Source: Permianibacter sp046297695
GTDB lineage: Bacteria; Pseudomonadota; Gammaproteobacteria; Enterobacterales; Permianibacteraceae
Length of the DNA: 64,000 nucleotides
NCBI GenBank assembly: GCA_046297695.1
Contig: JBKBHF010000001.1
Location: 1-64,000, forward strand
Direction of reading: 5' to 3'
Shown here: piece after piece, positions 44,507-53,853 of the stretch
How the letters are laid out: every line of letters begins with the position of its first letter
How positions within the stretch are numbered: position 1 is the first letter of the stretch
Position numbers and translations under genes: made by a program
The notes under the pieces: generated by a model
The model's database searches: none
Told to the model about the DNA's origin: nothing
The model's input: only the letters and a program-made list of their open reading frames with translations

Positions 44507-47095
44507 TCAGAAGTTGAAGTTGTACTCGACGTAGTAGTTGCGACCAAAGGCGTCGTGGAATTCCTGACGGAACCACGGCCAGTTGGCTTCGGTCGGATCA
44601 ACCGGCGGCTCTTCGTCGGTCAGGTTGTTGATGCCGACGCGGACGCCGCCGAAGTTGTCCGGCAACGCATAGCGCAGTTGCAGGTTCAAGGTGGTCTGGG
44701 CGTCGATCATCTGATCGCCTTCCGCCTCTTCGTCATAGTACTGACCCGGGAGCTCGTCGATGTACTTGACGTAGAACGTGGTACCGAAATCGCCAATCGC
44801 CCAGTCGGCTGACAGGTTGATGCGGTTTTCCGGCAGCACTTCCGAGCCGATGTTTTCTTCCTTCGGCTCATCCGGCGTCAGCTGGGTTTCGAGGCTCAGG
44901 ACGTGCGACCAGTCGAAAGTGAAGCGCCAATCACCCATGCCGGTCGGCAGGCGGTACTCCAGGCTCAAGTCCACACCCTCAACCGATTGCTCGGACAGGT
45001 TGGCAAAACCTGCAAAAATATGGCCGTCAGCCAAGCCGTTGTTGGCACCGGTACCACGGTGAATGTACTGACCGTAAGTGTCGGCGTTGTCCAGAATGAA
45101 CTGCGGATCCAGCTGGGTGACCAGACCTTCAACGGTGATGTTGTAGTAATCGACCGTCAGGTTCAGATCGCTCGTTACCTGCCAGACGGCACCGATATTG
45201 AAGTTTTCGCCTTTCTCTTCTTCCAGCGACAAGTCACCGGCGCTCTGGATCTCGACCGATTGAATCGGGGCGCAGCTCTTGTCCGGGCAGTTCGGCGTAT
45301 CGATCACATCGGAATAGCCAACCTGCAAACCGTTATAGAGCGCAAACAGATCCGGTGCCCGAAAGCTTTCACCCCACGAGGCACGCAGCAGCAGGTCGTC
45401 AGTCGGACGCCAGGCCAGCGCCACACGCGGGCTGAATGCACTACCGACTTCCGAATCATCATCATAGCTGTCGTAACGACCGGCAATGTTCAGCTCCAGC
45501 GAATCGGCCAACGGGAACATCAGCTCCAGACCGACACCGGTCAGACTACGACCGCCACCGCCCGAAACGCCACCCGAACCAACCAAGTCAAAGCTCTCGG
45601 TGATGGCATCGCGGTCATCGCTGTACCACTCGCGCTGGTGATCCAGCGCCAGAGCGAATTGGGCGCTACCATTGCCCATGTCAAACATGTCGCCACTGAT
45701 ATTGAAGTCAACCAGCGACGAGCTCGAAATGCCGACGGCATAGGGTTGGTACGAAACGTAGGCGACCTGTTCCGGAGTCAAGGTGTCAAACAGGTCTACG
45801 CCATCACGTACGAGTTCATCCAACCGGCTCTGAATGGCATCGTTGCCTTGATCGGTGATCCGGGTGCGGTTGAAGCTGACACCAGCCTCCCAGTCGAAAC
45901 GATCTGCCAGCACGCCTTCCAAACCGAACAATACATTTCCGGTTTCGTTATGAACATTGCTGCCACGCGGACCAACTTCAACCAGACGACGGTAGTAAAC
46001 GAACTCGGCACCAGTACCGTTATAGGCGACCGGGTAACGCGCATCACCCTCAACAATTTTCACGCCCGACTCATAGGCAGACGGTTCCAACTGATTGACG
46101 ACATTGGACGTGCCATAACCGAAACGGCTGAAGAACGTGGTATCCGGGCTCAGCTCCAGGCTGTAGTTGACCATGAAATTGGCGCGATCCATTTCCGGAT
46201 AAAGTTGCCGGAACGCCGTGCGGTTGAAGCGGCAGCGGCCACCGGCAACCACACCACCAGGCAAACAGTCCGGATCGGCGACATAACGGGTATCACGACC
46301 ATCGATCACGCCATCGCCGTTGGCATCAATGTTCGAGGTCACGAGGTTGGAGCCGTAAGAGCTGTAATTACCGGCTGGGTTGGCGATGTCGCTGGCAGCG
46401 TAATCACGATCACGTGACCACAGCGCGGTATTCTTGTAGTACTCGGCGACAATGCTCAGCGAGCTCTTGTCGGTGCTGGTGCCAGCAACAAACTGGGCCC
46501 GCGAAGTCTCATAACCGCCTTCGGTGGTGTTGCCATGACGCAGTGTCACGTCAGCGCCATCAATGTTCTTGCGCAGGATGATGTTGACGACGCCGCTGAT
46601 GGCATCGGAACCGTAAATCGCCGAAGCGCCATCGGTCAGGATTTCGATACGCTCAACCGCTGCGGCCGGGATGGTCGACAGATCGACGAAGGCGTCGGTG
46701 CCACCGAGACCCACCGGGTATTTCGGCAAGCGGCGGCCATCCAGCAAAACCAGCGTGCGACCGGCACCGAAACCGCGCAGGTCCACTGCCGAGGCCCCCG
46801 GAGTGAAACCGAAAGTCTGGCTCTGATCGATCTGACCGCCGGTGTTCTGCGTCATCGCACCCAGCACATCCTGGACGGTGGAAAAGCCACGGGCGTTGAT
46901 TTGCTCGGCGTCGATCACGACGACCGGCGACGGACCTTCGATATCGGTCCGCTTGATTTTCGAACCAGTCACTTCAATACGTTCGGCTTCCACGTCATCC
47001 GCAGCCAGCGCTGCACCGCTGAGGGCAACGCTCCCTGCGCCGAGCAGGGCAAACTGGATTGCTTTCGCCAACAGATTTTTGGCTAGGGTTTTCAT
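44507..47095 (-). CDS. TonB-dependent outer membrane receptor
   Basis: 862 aa. A cleavable leader, MKTLAKNLLAKAIQFALLGA and so on to GAALAAD, is followed by a TonB-box-like ERIEVTGSKIKR. The plug domain has PSPVVVIDAEQINARGFSTV, DLRGFGAGRTLVLLDGRRLP and GAAAIYGSD-type SAIYGSDAISGVVN. A large 22-strand-type barrel ends in the phenylalanine terminus YYVEYNFNF. This receptor subclass (with short carbohydrate- or peptide-uptake-like plug) imports an unknown substrate using TonB energy. GGAGAAC precedes ATG 47093-47095. No Fur box was identified, and no transporter or enzyme genes adjoin to hint at the substrate. Confidence 0.94.
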   Translation of the reverse strand: MKTLAKNLLAKAIQFALLGAGSVALSGAALAADDVEAERIEVTGSKIKRTDIEGPSPVVVIDAEQINARGFSTVQDVLGAMTQNTGGQIDQSQTFGFTPGASAVDLRGFGAGRTLVLLDGRRLPKYPVGLGGTDAFVDLSTIPAAAVERIEILTDGASAIYGSDAISGVVNIILRKNIDGADVTLRHGNTTEGGYETSRAQFVAGTSTDKSSLSIVAEYYKNTALWSRDRDYAASDIANPAGNYSSYGSNLVTSNIDANGDGVIDGRDTRYVADPDCLPGGVVAGGRCRFNRTAFRQLYPEMDRANFMVNYSLELSPDTTFFSRFGYGTSNVVNQLEPSAYESGVKIVEGDARYPVAYNGTGAEFVYYRRLVEVGPRGSNVHNETGNVLFGLEGVLADRFDWEAGVSFNRTRITDQGNDAIQSRLDELVRDGVDLFDTLTPEQVAYVSYQPYAVGISSSSLVDFNISGDMFDMGNGSAQFALALDHQREWYSDDRDAITESFDLVGSGGVSGGGGRSLTGVGLELMFPLADSLELNIAGRYDSYDDDSEVGSAFSPRVALAWRPTDDLLLRASWGESFRAPDLFALYNGLQVGYSDVIDTPNCPDKSCAPIQSVEIQSAGDLSLEEEKGENFNIGAVWQVTSDLNLTVDYYNITVEGLVTQLDPQFILDNADTYGQYIHRGTGANNGLADGHIFAGFANLSEQSVEGVDLSLEYRLPTGMGDWRFTFDWSHVLSLETQLTPDEPKEENIGSEVLPENRINLSADWAIGDFGTTFYVKYIDELPGQYYDEEAEGDQMIDAQTTLNLQLRYALPDNFGGVRVGINNLTDEEPPVDPTEANWPWFRQEFHDAFGRNYYVEYNFNF

Positions 47096-47427
47096 CTTGT
47101 TCTCCGATGGGTCGTGAGGGTTCACTGGACTCATGGCCTCTTCGGGCCGCCTGCTAAGCACACTGTTTTCGCGTGGTTCGGAAACCAGTGCGATCCCTGC
47201 AGGTCAGAAGAGCGGGCGCGAGCATAGACAGTTTTTTTTCGCGCTGGCAAATTCATGAAATTCGCTGGTTGTTATGCATCCAATGCAATGGCAATAATTA
47301 ACAAACCAATCTGAAGAAGAACAAAAAAGCGCCAACCTGGCGCCTTTTTGTTTATGCATTTTTGCACAGAAAAATCGAGAAATTCTTCCTGTTATTTCGC
47401 CAATTTCGAGCGAATTGACCGCCATTT
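47096..47427. other. TonB receptor upstream / dnaE2 downstream region
   Basis: 332 bp. It contains the dnaE2 terminator (47323-47350) and, nearer the receptor, an AT-rich stretch about 47220-47320 that probably carries the receptor promoter. No gene was found; the frame at 47204-47431 spans the terminator and is rejected. Confidence 0.55.
47323..47350. terminator. terminator downstream of dnaE2
   Basis: Stem gcgcca / tggcgc with loop acc, preceded by a six-A tract and followed by CTTTTTG on the plus strand. On the minus strand the T-run follows the stem, about 80 bp after the dnaE2 stop. Confidence 0.88.
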
Positions 47428-50400
47428 TCAATGGAAATCACGTGAGCGGGTAAGAAGCCCTTGAATCAACTCATCCAAGACAACAATCTGGCTGACCACC
47501 ACATGCTGGACACCCTCACGGTTTTCCAGCCGCCCCATCACCCGTAACAACCGGCCTTGCAGGATGGCTTGCCGGTATTGCTGCTGAACATCACGCCAGA
47601 GCACCAGATTGGTATTGCCCGTCTCGTCCTCCAGAGTCATGAACAAGGTGCCGTTAGCGGTTTGCGGCCGCTGCCGGTTGATCACCAAACCGGCGACCGA
47701 AAGCTGTCGTTTGCCCTGCAGCGACGCGAGTTCGGCCGCTTGCCGGCAACCGCGCAGCGCTGGATGGTTACGCAATACAGCCAGGGGATGACGCTCAAGC
47801 GACAAACCAACATAGGCATAGTCCGCCACGATGTTGTCTGCTTCCCGTGTCGGCGGCAGGACCACGCTCGGATCGGGCAAGGCCGTGCTGACCAGGCTTG
47901 CCGCCTCTCGCGCCAGCGCCTGCCAATGCGCTTGATGCCGGTCACCGGTCATACTGCGCAGCGCACCGGCTCGCGCCAGACACAGCAGATCGGCACGCTC
48001 GAGACCTGCCCGCTCCGCCAGCTGCTGGGTCGACCAATGCAGAAACGCGCTCTGGCTTACCGCCGACCGCGCAATGCAGATGGCATCGGCTTTGTTGCGA
48101 CTAAAACCCTTGACGAGCCGCAACCCCAACCGAATCGCCGCGGCACCGTTTCTGCCCGGTTCCAGCGTGCAATCCCAGTGGCTGCGAAGAACATCAACCG
48201 GCCGCACTTCAACGCCATGGCGTTGCGCGTCCTGCACCAGCTGTGACGGTGAATAGAACCCCATCGGCTGACTATTGATGAGTGCAGCACAATAAGCCGC
48301 CGGGTAATGGTATTTGAGCCACGATGTCGCGTAGGCAAGCAAGGCAAAACTGGCGGCATGCGATTCCGGAAAACCGTATTCGCCAAAGCCAAGAATCTGC
48401 TGACAGATCTGCTCGATGAATTCCGGCGCGTAGCCGTTGTTGCGCATACCTTCCTGCAACTTGCTCAGATAGCGCTCGAGATCGCCCTTGCGCTTCCAGG
48501 CGCCCATCGCCCGGCGCAAGGTATCGGCTTCCTCAGCCGTGAAGTTGGCGGCCACCATGGCGAGCTGCAGCACCTGCTCCTGAAAAATCACCACACCTTT
48601 GGTGCGCCGGAGCACCGGGATCAGCGCCTTGCTGGGATACGGGATCTGGTTTTCCGGTAGCTGCCGCCGCTTCAGATACGGATGCACCATGCCGCCCTGA
48701 ATCGGGCCGGGCCGGACGATTGCGACTTCCACGACCAGATCGTAATAGCAGCGCGGCCTCAATCGCGGCAACATGCTCATCTGCGCGCGTGACTCGACCT
48801 GAAACACGCCGATCGAATCGGCTTTGCACAGCATGTCGAACACCGCCGGTTCTTCGACGGCCATGTCACCCAGCGATGGGCGGTGGCCGTAATAGCCTTC
48901 AATCAAATCCTGACAGCGGTGAATGGCAGTCAGAATGCCCAGCCCGAGGACGTCAACCTTGAGCAATTTCAGGGTGTCGATGTCTTCCTTGTCCCACTGG
49001 ATCACCGTGCGGTTTTCCATGCTGGCATTTTCAACCGGCACCAAATCGGAAAGCTTGTCCTTCGCGATAACAAAACCGCCGACATGCTGCGACAAATGCC
49101 GGGGAAACCCGATCAACTCCAGTGTCAAGGAACAGAACCATTGCACCAGTGGACTTTTCGGCTCCAGCCCGAGCTCAGACAGGCGAGTTGGCAACTCATC
49201 CGGGTCATCCCACCATGCCAGTTGATTGCCGATCTGCTCAATGAGTGTCAACTCAAAACCAAGCGCCTTGCCGACATCGCGGATCGCGCTCGGCAGGCGA
49301 TAGCAAATCACGGTAGCGGCCAGTGCAGTGCGCTCACGGCCATACTTGTTGAACAAATACTGGATGACTTCTTCGCGCCGTTCATGCTCGAAATCGACAT
49401 CTATGTCGGGTGGTTCGCGCCGGCTGTTGGACAGGAAGCGTTCGAACAGCACCTCGATTTTTTCCGGATCGGCCTCGGTGATGGCGAGCGTGTAACAAAC
49501 CACCGAATTGGCGGCCGAACCGCGGCCCTGACAGAGAATGCCTTGCGCTTTGGCAAAGCAAACGATGTCATGCACGGTCAGAAAATAATGCTCGTACTGA
49601 TGCTCCGCAATGAACTTGAGTTCTTTCTCTATCAAAGCGGCACTTTTTGCCGGCGTGCCGTTCGGCCAACGCACACGGGCGCCAGCCATGACCAATTCGC
49701 GCAAATACGCTGACGCCGTCGTGCCGGCCGGCACGACTTCGGCCGGATACTGGTACTGCAACGAACTCGGGCAAAACTCGCAACGATCGGCAATGCGCAC
49801 CGTTTCGGCCAGCCAGGCAGCCGGATAACGCTGCGCCAGGCGTTGACGCGGCTGCAAACATTTTTCGGCGTTGGCGAGCCGGCGCATACCGAGAGCGGAA
49901 ATAGTGCTGCGCAAACGAATGGCCGTCAGGACCTGATGCAGAGGCAGCCGAGCCGATACATGCATCCGGACGTCGCCAACCGCGGTAATGGGCAACCCGG
50001 TTTGCTGCTGCAACTGTTCCGCCATTTGCCGGCGCCACGGATCTTGACCGTCCTGGCAAAAATTGACGCCCAGCCACAAACGCTCGGCAAATGCGGTTTG
50101 CAACAGCGTGAATTGTGTCGGCCAGTCCATGTTTGCGGACAGCGGAGCCGTCATCGGCAACCATATGGCCAAACAGTGCGATAACGCCGCCGGCAACAGA
50201 TCCGTATTATTTAGCTGGTACTCGCCCTTCTCCGCCCGTCGGCGCGCGCGTGTGATCAGTGCCGACAACTGGGCATAGCCTTGCTGGTTCGTAGCCAGCA
50301 CAACCATCATCAAGCCTTCCATTGTAGTGAACTGACTGCCATACAATAATTTCAAGCCACACTTCTGCGCTTCGGCATACGCACGGACGATGCCAGCGAA

Positions 50401-50583
50401 AGAGCACTCGTCAGTGATGGCAAGAGCGTAATAGCCGAGCGCAGCCGCTTGTTGCACCAGCTCCTCCGGGTGCGACGCGGATTGCAGAAAGGAGAAATTG
50501 CTCATCGTCTGCAGTTCCGCGTAAGCCGGTAACTCGCTGTCCTGCGACAATCGCTGATCAATGGCGTGATTGGCTGATGGCAT
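47428..50583 (-). CDS. dnaE2: error-prone DNA polymerase III alpha subunit DnaE2 (ImuC)
   Basis: 1051 aa, C-family polymerase that extends across DNA lesions with ImuA and ImuB. An N-terminal PHP domain starts at YAELQTMSNFSFLQSASHPE. The catalytic aspartates lie in REPPDIDVDFEHERREEV and further on in LLKVDVLGLGIL. Other blocks are RGSAANSVVCY, VGGFVIAKDKLSDLVPVENA and FPESHAASFALLAYATSW. An OB fold closes the protein. I start at ATG 50581-50583 (MPSANHAIDQRLS), 26 bp after the imuB stop; the longer frame to 50673 would overlap imuB. It is the last gene of the lexA-imuA-imuB-dnaE2 group and ends at a terminator. Confidence 0.95.
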   Translation of the reverse strand: MPSANHAIDQRLSQDSELPAYAELQTMSNFSFLQSASHPEELVQQAAALGYYALAITDECSFAGIVRAYAEAQKCGLKLLYGSQFTTMEGLMMVVLATNQQGYAQLSALITRARRRAEKGEYQLNNTDLLPAALSHCLAIWLPMTAPLSANMDWPTQFTLLQTAFAERLWLGVNFCQDGQDPWRRQMAEQLQQQTGLPITAVGDVRMHVSARLPLHQVLTAIRLRSTISALGMRRLANAEKCLQPRQRLAQRYPAAWLAETVRIADRCEFCPSSLQYQYPAEVVPAGTTASAYLRELVMAGARVRWPNGTPAKSAALIEKELKFIAEHQYEHYFLTVHDIVCFAKAQGILCQGRGSAANSVVCYTLAITEADPEKIEVLFERFLSNSRREPPDIDVDFEHERREEVIQYLFNKYGRERTALAATVICYRLPSAIRDVGKALGFELTLIEQIGNQLAWWDDPDELPTRLSELGLEPKSPLVQWFCSLTLELIGFPRHLSQHVGGFVIAKDKLSDLVPVENASMENRTVIQWDKEDIDTLKLLKVDVLGLGILTAIHRCQDLIEGYYGHRPSLGDMAVEEPAVFDMLCKADSIGVFQVESRAQMSMLPRLRPRCYYDLVVEVAIVRPGPIQGGMVHPYLKRRQLPENQIPYPSKALIPVLRRTKGVVIFQEQVLQLAMVAANFTAEEADTLRRAMGAWKRKGDLERYLSKLQEGMRNNGYAPEFIEQICQQILGFGEYGFPESHAASFALLAYATSWLKYHYPAAYCAALINSQPMGFYSPSQLVQDAQRHGVEVRPVDVLRSHWDCTLEPGRNGAAAIRLGLRLVKGFSRNKADAICIARSAVSQSAFLHWSTQQLAERAGLERADLLCLARAGALRSMTGDRHQAHWQALAREAASLVSTALPDPSVVLPPTREADNIVADYAYVGLSLERHPLAVLRNHPALRGCRQAAELASLQGKRQLSVAGLVINRQRPQTANGTLFMTLEDETGNTNLVLWRDVQQQYRQAILQGRLLRVMGRLENREGVQHVVVSQIVVLDELIQGLLTRSRDFH

Positions 50584-50609
50584 GATGACGCGGCTCAATA
50601 GGAAACGGT

Positions 50610-52076
50610 TCAACAGCCAAAGCGGCCATGCAGATACCACTGCTCCGGCGACTGGCTGTCGCGGAACAGCCACAGGCGCTCACCCGCCGGATTGCGGGCA
50701 ATACGGTATTCACGCTGGCTCCACTGCTGTCGCCACCATTCGGATTGCAGCCATTCGACTGCTGGTTCAAATTGCAGCGGCCCGCGGAACTGCGGTTGGC
50801 CATGATGGTTTTTCAGTGGTTGTGGATGCGCCAGCAAAACCAGCGGCCGTTCGGCCGCTACCGTCGGTATCGCCTCCGCTTCTGTGTCTGCAGCCTCGCC
50901 TGCCGTGCGCACGGTCATCGCCAGCTCCGGCCACCAGCTATCATTGACATGGAGTTGCTGAATGGCGCTGTCACCCAGGCGCGCCCGCAAGATGCTGAGC
51001 AGCTGCTGCTCGTTATTGCGCTCATCTTCGCTACTGGCAAAAAGCTGTGTCCGCTTCGGCGTCAGCGGCACGAATCGTTCGGCCTTGACGGTGAGTTCGA
51101 TCACCGGCGCCAGTAACGGTTGCCGCTCCAGTCGCAGCCGGCAGAGTGCCAACCATTCACTCGCCAACCAGCTCGGCGCCACGGTACCGATATGCACGAT
51201 CTGGGGTTGTCGCCGATGCTGGCCGAGCCGCAATTCGAGACGGTTGACCGCCAGCTGGCGCGTACGCAGGTAATTTTCCAACGCCTGAAACAACCGATTG
51301 ATTGGGAACAGCAAGGCGTCAGCCTGTTCGGTTTCGCGCGGCAATTCGATCGATTGCAAAAAAACTTCCGGTATTTGAAATTGACAGAAGGGGTCCGGCT
51401 GTTGCGCTTCCAGTCGCGCCAGATAATCCAGCAGCTCATGACCCAGACGACGCCCCAACGCCGGGCGCGGCAACGCCAGCAAGTCACCAATGCGGCGCAC
51501 ACCCAGTTGCTGAAAATGCTCCAACCAGGCGAGCGGTACCCGGCCATCGCGACGCAGACAACGCAAGGGCGCCTGCCGCAACTGTTGCTGCAAGCCAGCC
51601 GGAGTGACATCGCGAAACGTCGGCAACGCGCTCAGCACCAAGGCCGCCGTTCCGCCCCAGCCAAACTGCGCCTTGACGCTGTAGCCCAACTCCGCAATGG
51701 CCTGCTGCAACGCGCTCAATAGCTGATGCGGATCAGCAAACAACAGGGTGCTGCGTTCGATCTCAAGCAAAATGGCGCCGCCCTGACTCAGCTGAACATC
51801 ACTGCTGAATTGCAGCGCGAGCGTTGCCACTTGCTCGCGCGCCTGCGCCTCCGCCGTCTCGACCCGGGCAAACACGGTCAGCTCGGGCGCCAACGCCTGC
51901 GCCAGCGCGAGACTCATGCCCCGCTTGATCCCTTGTGCCTGCGCTGCGGCATTCGGCAACCAGATCAAGGTCCGTTGCTGCACCGTATGGGTGATAACGG
52001 TAGCCTGCTCAGCCGGCACCGAAAACGGCAACGTCTCCAGCGCCAACTGCGGCAATAACAAACATAGCCAGCGCAT
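50610..52076 (-). CDS. imuB: catalytically dead Y-family polymerase ImuB
   Basis: 488 aa. ImuB is a scaffold that ties DnaE2 and ImuA to the sliding clamp. It has the Y-family outline (CLLLPQLALETLPF, QGIKRGMSLALAQAL) and the ImuB-type ending SPEQWYLHGRFGC. The metal-binding acids of active Y polymerases are lacking: the first motif has no Asp, and the usual DE pair is replaced in ILLEIERSTLLF. This fits the known inactivity of ImuB. A helix-hairpin-helix region is near LQQLGVRRIGDLLALPRPAL written in order LEHFQQLGVRRIGDL. The ATG has a weak GGTGAT ahead. dnaE2 follows after 26 bp. The unusual feature is the 465-bp gap separating it from imuA. Confidence 0.94.
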   Translation of the reverse strand: MRWLCLLLPQLALETLPFSVPAEQATVITHTVQQRTLIWLPNAAAQAQGIKRGMSLALAQALAPELTVFARVETAEAQAREQVATLALQFSSDVQLSQGGAILLEIERSTLLFADPHQLLSALQQAIAELGYSVKAQFGWGGTAALVLSALPTFRDVTPAGLQQQLRQAPLRCLRRDGRVPLAWLEHFQQLGVRRIGDLLALPRPALGRRLGHELLDYLARLEAQQPDPFCQFQIPEVFLQSIELPRETEQADALLFPINRLFQALENYLRTRQLAVNRLELRLGQHRRQPQIVHIGTVAPSWLASEWLALCRLRLERQPLLAPVIELTVKAERFVPLTPKRTQLFASSEDERNNEQQLLSILRARLGDSAIQQLHVNDSWWPELAMTVRTAGEAADTEAEAIPTVAAERPLVLLAHPQPLKNHHGQPQFRGPLQFEPAVEWLQSEWWRQQWSQREYRIARNPAGERLWLFRDSQSPEQWYLHGRFGC

Positions 52077-52541
52077 GATTTATCACCATCAGCCATCAAC
52101 CGCCACGGTCACGCGATGGATACGCGTGACCAATCGAGAGTCGTCACCGCTGAAAATAAGGGCCGCGCATAAAGACCATTCAACGCAAAACCGCCGTCCT
52201 CTCTGCCTGTAGCTATGTCAAAGAAAACAGGGAATCCTGCAGTCATGAGGAACGGATACTCCGCCGCACGCCAAGGGGCTTTTGGAGCCATCACAATCGC
52301 AAAAACTCCAACAAAGTTCGAGCAATCATCCAGCCGCACCAATGCTCCGCCTGATACTGCGCTTGACGTCCCGATCGCGCAGAGAAAAGCCTGACGCAAT
52401 CACGCCACCATTCAGCTCCACCAAATAAATCAAAAAATACGCTGCCATCCATGGCAGCAAGGTGACTGAAGACTGTTACTCCTGAACAGGCTTTTGCACG
52501 GATCGGTTAGGCTCCGGCTTGACCGTGCGCCGGCCATAAAC
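52077..52541. other. 465-bp gap inside the imuA-imuB pair
   Basis: imuA and imuB usually lie close together, but here 465 bp separate them. A 96-codon minus frame (52109-52399) begins MRQAFLCAIGTSSAVSGGAL; it lacks a ribosome-binding site and matches nothing I know. The stretch is less GC-rich than the genes around it. gctgccatccatggcagc at about 52442 is a small hairpin. It may be an insertion or the site of a second promoter. Confidence 0.45.
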
Positions 52542-53618
52542 TTATGACCGGTCCGACACCAGCACCAGCTCACGCTGCGGCGGTTGCAATAGCGCAGCGC
52601 TTGAGGCGGATACCGGTATTGATGCAGATACAGCTACCGAAACATGAGCAGTTATCGATGCAGGAGCAGTTGCCGATGCGGAGTGCGCCGCCGAGGCTGG
52701 TACAACAAGCAACTCCCTTTCCGATACCGTTGCCGGCGCAGACTTCGCGATTCGTTCCGATACCGGCTCCGTTATCGGGCTGGTTTGCTGTCTCGACTGC
52801 TTTATCGATTCCTTTGTCGATTCCCTTATCGATTCCGTTGTCAGCTCACGCATCGATACCCGCATTGATTCGGGTATCAATTTCTGCCTCGATCTCTTTT
52901 CCGTTACGTTTTCCAGCCCGTGACCCAATCGCGATACCGGCAAAGCCCTGGTCATCGCTTCGGTGCGCGACAGGGCCACGACGGTCGGCGCTGGCAATAC
53001 GGCCGATGCCACGGGCATCGGCAGCGAAAACGGTCCACTCGCCGTACCGCCTCGGCGCTTCAAGATTTGCAACTGCAGCGCGGCCACGGCTGGCGCCAAT
53101 TGCAAGCGCAAGCTCGCTGGCGTGGTTTGCCGCTGGGCTGACAGCGGCCGCAGCAAAAACGCATGACTGTTGCCCGCCTGCGCCGCCAATTGCAAACGCC
53201 GCAGGCGATCAGGCGTCAGCACATTGGATTGCAAAATCACTGCGCCACCCTGTGCCAGTCGCAGCGCTTGTTCAGCCGCCCATGGCGCTTGATCTTCATT
53301 CGCATGCACCAACAGGCAACGCGTCAACTGCAACCCGGCCTTGTACCAGGCTGGCGCATAGGGCGGCTGCTCGTGGCCGATCCAGAGCAGCAAGCGTTGC
53401 TGCCGGCTGAGTCGCACCAAGGCCGGTTGCAACAGTTGCCAAGCCAGCACCGGTTCACTGCAGAGCAACTCGGTCAGGCAACCTTGCGGCCAGCCGGCGC
53501 CGTACAACTCACGATCCAACCGCTGCCAACCGGTCGGCAGCGCGGTAACCGAATCGCCGGCATCGCGACCGCGCCAGAGTTGGCGCTGATCCAGCAATTG
53601 TTGGAGTGAGGACGACAT
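52542..53618 (-). CDS. imuA: ImuA with repeat-expanded C-terminal tail
   Basis: 358 aa. ImuA is a RecA-fold accessory factor of the ImuB-DnaE2 mutasome. The first ~200 residues are the expected domain: VTALPTGWQRLDRELYGAGW, GCLTELLCSEPVLAWQLLQP, RLLLWIGHEQPPYAPAWYKA and LQILKRRGGTASGPFSLP. The family normally ends shortly after this. Here ~150 extra residues follow, with four-residue periodicity (ESMR, VSMR, ELTT, ESIR, ESTK, ESIK) and then an Ala/Ser/Val-rich stretch, before the ending LVLVSDRS. The tail is coded by a 12-bp tandem repeat (52789-52884). GGAGG precedes ATG 53616-53618. The preceding lexA gene stops 235 bp upstream. Confidence 0.9.
   Translation of the reverse strand: MSSSLQQLLDQRQLWRGRDAGDSVTALPTGWQRLDRELYGAGWPQGCLTELLCSEPVLAWQLLQPALVRLSRQQRLLLWIGHEQPPYAPAWYKAGLQLTRCLLVHANEDQAPWAAEQALRLAQGGAVILQSNVLTPDRLRRLQLAAQAGNSHAFLLRPLSAQRQTTPASLRLQLAPAVAALQLQILKRRGGTASGPFSLPMPVASAVLPAPTVVALSRTEAMTRALPVSRLGHGLENVTEKRSRQKLIPESMRVSMRELTTESIRESTKESIKQSRQQTSPITEPVSERIAKSAPATVSERELLVVPASAAHSASATAPASITAHVSVAVSASIPVSASSAALLQPPQRELVLVSDRS
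52789..52884. repeat. 12-bp imperfect tandem repeat inside imuA
   Basis: Eight successive 12-bp units with core TATCGATTCC/GTCGATTCC: tttatcgattcc, tttgtcgattcc, cttatcgattcc, gttgtcagctca, cgcatcgatacc, cgcattgattcg and so on. The unit length keeps the imuA frame and codes for four residues. Less regular repeats continue to about 52590. Confidence 0.85.
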
Positions 53619-53853
53619 CAGCACCTCCGCTCCGCGCACTCTTTGATCCGAGTGCTAACAGACGCACGAGACCACCTGAAACCAACACCGAGCAATCAAT
53701 ACCACCCAGCCGCTTGCGACACCGTACGTCTCAAACCAACCCGCCACTTTTCACCGAGTTGCCGAGCCGTCACGCTGCCGCACCTTCAACGCTTCGGCTG
53801 CGATGGAATGCACCGCGTCGTTGCGCAGACAAAGCCACCAAACTACACCGTCT

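Noticed and set aside
44903..46417. 504-codon plus frame opposite the TonB receptor
   Set aside because: Shadow of the receptor gene; no motif.
47204..47431. 75-codon minus frame downstream of dnaE2
   Set aside because: It reads through the dnaE2 terminator and lacks a good start.
52109..52399. 96-codon minus frame between imuA and imuB as a gene
   Set aside because: No ribosome-binding site or recognisable domain; reported only as part of the anomalous spacer.
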